Shown here one piece after another: positions 5,845-10,963 of a stretch of DNA of 10,963 bases. Made by a program: the position numbers and the translations under genes. Under the pieces are notes generated by a model, which worked only from the letters and a program-made list of their open reading frames with translations, had not been told where the DNA came from and made no database searches. Origin of the DNA: Promethearchaeota archaeon (GTDB lineage: Archaea; Asgardarchaeota; Lokiarchaeia; Sigynarchaeales; SOKP01); NCBI GenBank assembly GCA_016839425.1, contig JAEOUI010000381.1:1-10963 (forward strand). The letters run 5' to 3'. Every line of letters starts with the position of its first letter. Positions within the stretch are counted from its first letter, which is position 1.

Positions 5845-7044
5845 TTAAAAATCGACTTCTTTTCCATCGTAAGCATAATAAAATAATTTTTTAAATTCCT
5901 CTTGATTTGGAGAACGGGGCGCCATGACACAAGAAGGACTTTGATAACATAATGCAACCAATTTACCTATATTTTTATCTAAATCTTCTCGAGAAATTCC
6001 TAAATCTTTTAACTTGTTGGGAAATCCACCTATATTTTCAAGGTTTTTAATCTTATTTACGATTTTTTGAGCAGCTTGCTTGTCATCATCTTCCCATTTT
6101 GCCCAACCAAGTTGTTTAGATAACTTCCCTAGAAGTTCTTTCCCAATATCTTCTGGATCTTGGTTATTAATTAAAAACATAAGTATGTATTTTAAGATAA
6201 TTCCCACGCTAACTCCATGTGGCGTGTGAAAAATAGCTCCCCAACTATGACCCATTGCATGACCAATGTGAACTTGTGAATTACCAAATCCCATTCCTGC
6301 CATATTTGCCGCTTGATGAAGGTAATCTCGGGCTTCGAGATTATTTCCATCTTTTATTATTATAGGAAGCCATTTAAATATGAGTTCTATCGCTTTAGTA
6401 CATAATGCATTAGAATATTCACTTCTCCAGCTCGTTGTAATTGCTTCAATAGAATGAGCGAGCGCATCGAACGCCGTGGAAACGGTTAATTTTACAGGCA
6501 TTTTTTGCGTGAATATTGGATCAAGAATTGCAAATTGTGGTACGCAGGACTTGTGGGCTTGCTCTAGCTTTATCCAAATACCCTCTTGAAGCCGAGAGAT
6601 AATCATTGCCCATGTCGCTTCAGCGCCTGTCCCTGAAGTCGTGGGAATGGCGACCATTGATATTTTCTTGCCTAAAGTTAATAATTCCTCGTTGAATGGA
6701 TGGAGATCATCTATAACCATATGAGGAAACTCTGTCATTGCCCAAATAGCTTTGGCAGTATCCATTACAGAACCACCACCGAGCGCAATGATAATGTCGG
6801 GAGAATAAGCGATACTTATCTCTTTACCTTTTATGATATCTTCTTCCCGAGGATCTGGCTTTACATCATCGAAAATTTCAAATGATTTATCAAATCTATT
6901 TAATGCTTCTAAAAGTGGATCTATGATGCCAAGTTGCCGAATATTTTGATCGGTTATAATAAAGCACTTAGTACCTTTAACATTCTCCAAATAATTTACG
7001 GCTTCTTCTCCAAAAATAACTTTTGGTCCAAAAAAAAACCACAT
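5845..7044 (-). CDS. Iron-containing (group III) alcohol dehydrogenase
   Basis: A 399-residue NAD(P)-dependent alcohol dehydrogenase of the Fe-ADH family, interconverting an alcohol and an aldehyde in the cytoplasm. I start it at the ATG at 7044, because the protein then begins with the typical MWFFFGPKVIFGEEAV; a longer frame from 7098 adds 18 unconserved residues and would overlap the likely TATA box. Numbered from 7098, the nucleotide-binding GGGSVMDTAK is at 107-116 and TTSGTGAEAT at 153-162. The metal ligands are Asp211, His215 (FDALAHSIEA), His280 and His294 (HAMGHSWGAIFHTPHG), with His284 at the conserved catalytic position. All are intact. The family includes 4-hydroxybutyrate dehydrogenases, which would suit the nearby dehydratase, but also lactaldehyde, butanol and ethanol enzymes, so the substrate is open. 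It converges on the AOR gene; together they could link alcohol, aldehyde and acid. Confidence 0.93.
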   Translation of the reverse strand: MWFFFGPKVIFGEEAVNYLENVKGTKCFIITDQNIRQLGIIDPLLEALNRFDKSFEIFDDVKPDPREEDIIKGKEISIAYSPDIIIALGGGSVMDTAKAIWAMTEFPHMVIDDLHPFNEELLTLGKKISMVAIPTTSGTGAEATWAMIISRLQEGIWIKLEQAHKSCVPQFAILDPIFTQKMPVKLTVSTAFDALAHSIEAITTSWRSEYSNALCTKAIELIFKWLPIIIKDGNNLEARDYLHQAANMAGMGFGNSQVHIGHAMGHSWGAIFHTPHGVSVGIILKYILMFLINNQDPEDIGKELLGKLSKQLGWAKWEDDDKQAAQKIVNKIKNLENIGGFPNKLKDLGISREDLDKNIGKLVALCYQSPSCVMAPRSPNQEEFKKLFYYAYDGKEVDF

Positions 7045-7060
7045 TCTTTTTTCATATTTT

Positions 7061-7073
7061 AAATTTTTTATAA
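7061..7073 (-). promoter_or_regulatory. Putative TATA box of the Fe-alcohol dehydrogenase gene
   Basis: On the minus strand TTATAAAAAATTT is centred about 25 bp before the ATG at 7044, the spacing expected for a leaderless transcript. There is no Shine-Dalgarno. It supports the shorter start. Confidence 0.4.
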
Positions 7074-7152
7074 TTAATACTATGATCGAAAAATACAATA
7101 ATAAATATATTCGTAAATTGATATTTGAAAGAAGAATAAAATATTATTAGGT

Positions 7153-7956
7153 TTAGATTAAATTATTGATCTTTATTTTTAATCCGTCTTCTGCTGCTAA
7201 TACATGTTTGATGCTTGTAAGTTTTTTTAATTTGGTAACTTGTCCAGGAACACGATTATCTCCTGAACGGTGTCCATCCATAAAAGAACCAAAATGAGTG
7301 ATTATGAGGCTTTTCAAAGGGGGAGTTATCTTATTCAAATAAGGAATGACCTGATCAGTAGATAAATGCCGCTTACAAGTGACTGAATCGGGTCTTAACA
7401 AATTTAATATCAAAATATCAACACCAGAAAATTGTTCTGAAAAACCTTCGAATACGGAGGTATCGCTCGTGAATCCAATTGAATAATTTTTTAATTTGAA
7501 TTTTAGTCCAAATCCTTCAACTTTATCTGTATGCATTACTTTTGTACCGGTGATTTGAACTCCTTTATAGTCGAAATTTTTACCTCGATCAAATTTTACA
7601 ACTTTTTCAAGCATGTTAAGATGGTAATTCGAAACAAATGGTAGGACATCGTTCGTCGTAATGAGCGTTCCTTTTTTATAATATCGATTACTCTTATCGT
7701 GGAGGCGTTCCCTTGAGGCTTCAATAATTGCGCTTAAATCGTTAAAATGATCTATATGCACATGTGTTACTATGAATAATTCTGTCTTTGTAGGATCTTC
7801 ACCAAATTGATTAATTCTGACAATAGCTCCAGGTCCTGGATCGATATGTGCTTGAATTCCGCGAAATTTATAGAGAATTCCCCCCGTTGCCCTGTGCTGC
7901 GTACGAATGTGGTGACGTCCTCCTCCTGATCCTAATATGACTACTTCGTCTTCCAT
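7153..7956 (-). CDS. Metallo-beta-lactamase-fold metal-dependent hydrolase
   Basis: A 267-residue MBL-fold hydrolase of the RNase Z-like/uncharacterised prokaryotic type. It begins with VILGSGGGRHHIRTQHRATGG, the opening typical of this subfamily, followed by HIDPGPGA (37-44). The metal site is complete: THVHIDH (His65, His67, Asp69, His70), His142 in MHTD, Asp165 in FTSDTS and His221 in THFG. HLSTDQVIPYL (197-207) is also conserved in the subfamily. It has no signal peptide and is presumably cytoplasmic, with a two-metal (probably zinc) centre. The substrate is unknown; relatives include phosphodiesterases and ribonucleases, and no RNase Z exosite arm is evident. It lies about 108 bp upstream of the Fe-ADH start on the same strand and 96 bp downstream of the small GTPase. 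A TATA-like element 27 bp before its ATG suggests its own promoter. Confidence 0.88.
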   Translation of the reverse strand: MEDEVVILGSGGGRHHIRTQHRATGGILYKFRGIQAHIDPGPGAIVRINQFGEDPTKTELFIVTHVHIDHFNDLSAIIEASRERLHDKSNRYYKKGTLITTNDVLPFVSNYHLNMLEKVVKFDRGKNFDYKGVQITGTKVMHTDKVEGFGLKFKLKNYSIGFTSDTSVFEGFSEQFSGVDILILNLLRPDSVTCKRHLSTDQVIPYLNKITPPLKSLIITHFGSFMDGHRSGDNRVPGQVTKLKKLTSIKHVLAAEDGLKIKINNLI

Positions 7957-7976
7957 TTTTATTTAATAATTTAATG

Positions 7977-7988
7977 AAATTATTTAAG
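7977..7988 (-). promoter_or_regulatory. Putative TATA box of the MBL hydrolase gene
   Basis: On the minus strand CTTAAATAATTT is centred about 27 bp before the ATG at 7956, with no Shine-Dalgarno in between. This fits a leaderless transcript. The AT-rich background makes chance matches likely. Confidence 0.3.
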
Positions 7989-8010
7989 AATGTTAAGCGT
8001 TTAGAAGGAT

Positions 8011-8026
8011 AAAAACTGTTGTTTTT
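8011..8026 (-). terminator. Small hairpin/T-run terminator after the GTPase gene
   Basis: A 6-bp perfect stem (AAAAAC / GTTTTT) with a 4-nt loop lies about 27 nt after the GTPase stop on the minus strand. A run of five T (8034-8030) precedes it and a T-run forms its 3' arm. It could end the methyltransferase-GTPase transcript. Confidence 0.3.
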
Positions 8027-8052
8027 TGAAAAATAGTATTTATTGGATTCCT

Positions 8053-8580
8053 CTATTTTTTGTCGATTAAATACTTAACTATCCTGTAAAACACTTTGAA
8101 TATATTATAGCTTAATTTTGCTGAAGTTTCTATATAATCTATAAATCTAAACATTTCTTTAATATGTTGTATTTCGTCCTTATCAACTAAAATAAAATCT
8201 TTTAAGTCGGATTTTGTTCCAACAAGAATGATTGGTAAACTCATATCATGCATTCTTACCATATTTACCCATTCTAAAATGTTTATTATTTTTAAATTCA
8301 AAGTCATGTCTATTAATAATAAAGCACCTCTTGCTCCAGCTACAAAATTATTAAGAAGATGACCGTGTTTCGCTTGTCCCCCGAAATCCCATAATTGGAG
8401 TTCGGCAGAGCTTCCAGAAAAAAAATTGATTAATGAATTGAAATAATTATCACTTATCGTGTGTTTTGTCGTTTCATCGAACTTATCTTCGGTATATCTT
8501 CTTACGAGTGAAGTTTTACCCACACCACTATCTCCCACAACAATGATTTTAAAGATATATTTTTGTTTTTCAAGAGACAT
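8053..8580 (-). CDS. Ras/Rab-like small GTPase (Asgard type)
   Basis: A 175-residue single-domain Ras-superfamily GTPase with all five G motifs. The P-loop is GDSGVGKT (16-23), switch I is HTISD with Thr41 at the Ras Thr35 position, switch II is WDFGGQ with Gln69 at the catalytic Ras Gln61 position, G4 is GTKSD (121-125) and G5 is ETSAK (151-155). It should therefore bind and hydrolyse GTP. WDFGGQ replaces the WDTAGQ usual in Rab proteins and recalls the GGQ of Arf and G-alpha. The C-terminus ends in LIDKK with no cysteine, so prenyl anchoring is excluded, and there is no membrane segment. Proteins like this are abundant in Asgard archaea; their roles are mostly unknown. The gene follows the DNA methyltransferase by 23 bp and has its own good Shine-Dalgarno, so the two are probably one transcript. 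The partner and pathway are unknown. Confidence 0.93.
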   Translation of the reverse strand: MSLEKQKYIFKIIVVGDSGVGKTSLVRRYTEDKFDETTKHTISDNYFNSLINFFSGSSAELQLWDFGGQAKHGHLLNNFVAGARGALLLIDMTLNLKIINILEWVNMVRMHDMSLPIILVGTKSDLKDFILVDKDEIQHIKEMFRFIDYIETSAKLSYNIFKVFYRIVKYLIDKK

Positions 8581-8588
8581 TGGTTTTT

Positions 8589-8593
8589 ACCTC
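8589..8593 (-). promoter_or_regulatory. Shine-Dalgarno of the small GTPase
   Basis: GAGGT on the minus strand lies 8 nt before the ATG at 8580, the clearest Shine-Dalgarno in the window. It sits in the 23-bp gap after the methyltransferase stop, as expected for a downstream gene of an operon, while likely first genes here use TATA boxes and no ribosome-binding site. Confidence 0.7.
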
Positions 8594-8603
8594 ATATATT
8601 ATA

Positions 8604-10862
8604 TCAATTCTGATAATCATCGTTTTTTCTTATAGTTACTGGGTTTTTTAAATCCAATAGAAGAAATTTATTTATTTCTTCAAGGTAATTTTTGAGAATT
8701 TTTCCTAAATCTTTTTGCAGTTTTATTTTCGTAAGATTTGTGGTTATTTCATTTAATTTTTTAATATAATCTCGAACAATTAAATCACATTTTTCCCCAA
8801 GATTCGCCAAGATTATATGATTTTTATTTCTTGGATCGTATTTCGCAATAGGAGTTTCGAAGGGTATTTTAAATATATGACGTGAGCTTTTTTTTATCTG
8901 AACTTGTTCGTTTATTAAAGGGGAATTTAAAACAGCAGATAAATAAAATGCTTCATTTTTATCCAATGTAGCAAAAAAGGATAAATCGCCTGTTACTAAA
9001 AAGTCTCCTTCAATTAAAGCAGCATTTAGAGTTGATCCTGAATTATTATAAACAACTTTTATGGGGGATAATTGTCGCATATTAGTTAGCTTATTCCACC
9101 TGTTCAAATTTTCAAATAAAGTTTTATGTTTTGTTGTTGATTTTTTATTTTTCAAATATATCGAATTAATTTTATTGTAAAATTGAGTAGAATGTTTTTG
9201 TAATTTATTAAGAATGAATTTAGAATCTTTAATAGAAACAGGTAAAAAAACTCGATATTTATCGTAAATTCCAAATTTTATTATTTCCGTGCTTTTAATC
9301 ACATTAAATATGTTTTCCTTTTCGACAATTTCGTCTTGGAAAACTTTTTCAGACCAAGGAGGTTTGGATTTATTAAAAATTCGTCTGTCGTGATTTATTC
9401 TTACTAGGAAATCGTTGATTTCTTGTTCAACTACGAAAATAAGGTTTCTTGGATTTAGATCAGCGCCTTTATGAAAAAGCTTTTTATAATAACTTTCTTT
9501 TAACGAAATTAAAAGCGCTTGTTGCGATTTCGGAATGTATTTTTTGGTATATATTTTATCTTTTTTTCTAACAATTGAATATGGAACAAAAATTTCAGTC
9601 TTGTAAACCTCAAGATCAATATCATCATAATAATTGACATTATTTTTAACTGAATGACTCTTATAATGTTCCACGGGTATTTCTAATATTTCATGAGTAG
9701 ATCTTTGGCGTTTTTGGGCGAATAAGCAAATAAAATCTATATTAAACACTTTTTCTATAGATGATTCGAAAAACCAAGCTTTTACTTTATCAAAACCTGC
9801 AAAATTTCGGAATCTAGATGCGTGGGAACCAGTGAAAACCCCTTTTGTAATGACAAAAAAGATATTGCCGTCATCTTTCATGAATTCTTCTCTCGCTTTA
9901 TAAAAAAATAATGTTGATATTTCAATATTGAGAATATTTTTTGGTCGAGGTTTAATTTCCAAATCCTCTGCTATATTTTTTATTAATTGTTGTTTTTCTA
10001 TAGATTCTATGTTTCGATAAGTATACCAAGGTGGATTTCCAATTATAAGATCGTATTTTAATTGACTTAAGGACTTTTCAAATAATGAGTCGAAAATAAT
10101 AAAATTAATCTTAATATCGGAAATTTCACCTCGAGTAATTAGTAACAGGTTTATAGAAGCAGCAAATATTGAAATTGGATTTAAATCGTGTCCGTTTAAG
10201 TTATTAATTGCTTTTATTTTCTCGTCCTTTGATATTGGAGAATTAAGGATAAATTTTGTAGTTTCTATAATGAAATTACCCGTACCACAGCAAGGATCTA
10301 AAACGCTCATTCCAATAAGATAAGTTTCTTTAATCATTCTTTTTACTAAAAAGGGTGGCGTGTAATATTCTCCAAGCTTATGTCTTAATTTAGATGGAAT
10401 TAATTCGTGAGTAATACAATCAAAATAATATTCTGGAGTTAAATTTAGAGAATTTAAATCTTTATTGAGAGTTAATATCAATGGAATTAATAAATCCCAT
10501 TCAAGAACAATTATATCAAAATAATTTAATTTTCGATATATATCAATCAAGGATTTTTTTTTTAACCATACTTCAACTTTTTTAAAAATAGAATTATCAA
10601 AACGAGTGTGAATAATTGAGTTTTCTTCAAGAATCAAGTAATTATAGATTAATATCAAGGCAAATATATAATAAATTCCATGAATGATGTACAATTTGAT
10701 ATCCAAATCTTTTTCAGGATAAATTTTTTTAAAATCTAATAACCAATTTTTATAACTTTTTTTTTTAATAATATCATTTTTTAGAAAATGTTCCTCCAAT
10801 CGAATTAATTCTTGAGAAATAAATATAAAGCGTTTTGTTTGATTTGCTCCTATTATGGTCAT
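8604..10862 (-). CDS. N6-adenine DNA methyltransferase (Eco57I/type IIG-like), 752 aa
   Basis: A large gamma-class adenine DNA methyltransferase that transfers a methyl group from S-adenosylmethionine to adenine N6 at a specific site. Residues 1-155 form a mostly helical N-terminal region. Then come GEYYTPPFLVKRMI (164-177), the SAM-binding motif LDPCCGTGNF (188-197), GHDLNPIS (224-231) with the ribose-binding Asp226, and the catalytic NPPW (276-279). After the catalytic domain, GADLNPRNLIFV (467-478), LSAVLNSPLINE (641-652) and a basic KKSSRHIFKIPFETPIAKYDP stretch are typical of the C-terminal target-recognition part of type IIG-like enzymes. I see no PD-(D/E)XK nuclease signature at the N-terminus and no restriction gene in the window, so it may be an orphan methylase or part of a defence locus extending past base 10963. 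The coding sequence is very rich in Lys, Ile and Asn, more so than the metabolic genes, which hints at transfer. Confidence 0.9.
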   Translation of the reverse strand: MTIIGANQTKRFIFISQELIRLEEHFLKNDIIKKKSYKNWLLDFKKIYPEKDLDIKLYIIHGIYYIFALILIYNYLILEENSIIHTRFDNSIFKKVEVWLKKKSLIDIYRKLNYFDIIVLEWDLLIPLILTLNKDLNSLNLTPEYYFDCITHELIPSKLRHKLGEYYTPPFLVKRMIKETYLIGMSVLDPCCGTGNFIIETTKFILNSPISKDEKIKAINNLNGHDLNPISIFAASINLLLITRGEISDIKINFIIFDSLFEKSLSQLKYDLIIGNPPWYTYRNIESIEKQQLIKNIAEDLEIKPRPKNILNIEISTLFFYKAREEFMKDDGNIFFVITKGVFTGSHASRFRNFAGFDKVKAWFFESSIEKVFNIDFICLFAQKRQRSTHEILEIPVEHYKSHSVKNNVNYYDDIDLEVYKTEIFVPYSIVRKKDKIYTKKYIPKSQQALLISLKESYYKKLFHKGADLNPRNLIFVVEQEINDFLVRINHDRRIFNKSKPPWSEKVFQDEIVEKENIFNVIKSTEIIKFGIYDKYRVFLPVSIKDSKFILNKLQKHSTQFYNKINSIYLKNKKSTTKHKTLFENLNRWNKLTNMRQLSPIKVVYNNSGSTLNAALIEGDFLVTGDLSFFATLDKNEAFYLSAVLNSPLINEQVQIKKSSRHIFKIPFETPIAKYDPRNKNHIILANLGEKCDLIVRDYIKKLNEITTNLTKIKLQKDLGKILKNYLEEINKFLLLDLKNPVTIRKNDDYQN

Positions 10863-10874
10863 TGATAAAATAAA

Positions 10875-10879
10875 TCCTT
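10875..10879 (-). promoter_or_regulatory. Weak ribosome-binding site of the methyltransferase
   Basis: AAGGA on the minus strand lies 12 nt before the ATG at 10862, somewhat far for a Shine-Dalgarno. The remaining sequence to the window end (10880-10963) is AT-rich leader or promoter region with no gene that I can support. Confidence 0.3.
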
Positions 10880-10963
10880 GGAAGATTGGTAAGAATTGAA
10901 GATTAAAATATTCTCTTGTTATACATTTGACATTTATATTAATATTTATTATTAATTAGATAA

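Noticed and set aside
6700..6885. 61-codon plus-strand frame within the Fe-alcohol dehydrogenase
   Set aside because: It is a shadow of the nucleotide-binding region of the minus-strand enzyme.
8604..10862. BREX PglX assignment for the methyltransferase
   Set aside because: It is shorter than typical PglX proteins and no BREX partner gene is visible; the type IIG-like description fits what can be seen.

Overview
The window looks like a piece of an archaeal genome, most likely from an Asgard archaeon (Promethearchaeota; Lokiarchaeia-like is my best guess). The DNA is strongly AT-rich and archaeal-style TATA elements lie just upstream of several start codons. Gene ends are followed by oligo-T tracts, as in archaeal termination. 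The gene content also fits: a Ras-like small GTPase with a WDFGGQ switch II, an aldehyde:ferredoxin oxidoreductase (AOR), a 4-hydroxybutyryl-CoA dehydratase and SCP2-type lipid carriers. Taxonomy is inferred from gene content only.

Layout. Bases 1-521 (+) hold the C-terminal part of a CoxE-like VWA protein that is cut by the window edge. Bases 679-3842 form a co-directional minus-strand block. Read 5' to 3' it encodes an SCP2 sterol/lipid carrier protein, a second SCP2-like protein, 4-hydroxybutyryl-CoA dehydratase with all its iron-sulfur ligands, and a 154-residue protein I do not recognise. Divergent from this block, at 3966-5798 (+), is a full-length AOR. It converges on an iron-containing alcohol dehydrogenase (5845-7044, -). 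Upstream of the dehydrogenase on the minus strand are a metallo-beta-lactamase-fold hydrolase (7153-7956), the small GTPase (8053-8580) and a 752-residue N6-adenine DNA methyltransferase (8604-10862). No gap between genes exceeds 180 bp, and I see no tRNA, rRNA, CRISPR array or insertion sequence.

How it may work together. The dehydratase makes crotonyl-CoA from 4-hydroxybutyryl-CoA, the AOR interconverts aldehydes and acids with ferredoxin, and the Fe-alcohol dehydrogenase interconverts alcohols and aldehydes. Together they suggest anaerobic carbon metabolism of hydroxy-acids, aldehydes and acyl-CoA, with the SCP2 proteins as possible carriers of acyl-CoA or lipid. The neighbourhood suggests this link but does not prove it, because several of these genes appear to have their own promoters. 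The right-hand part is a separate unit: methyltransferase and GTPase are 23 bp apart with a Shine-Dalgarno between them, so they are probably co-transcribed. That is an unusual pairing and the most interesting arrangement in the window.
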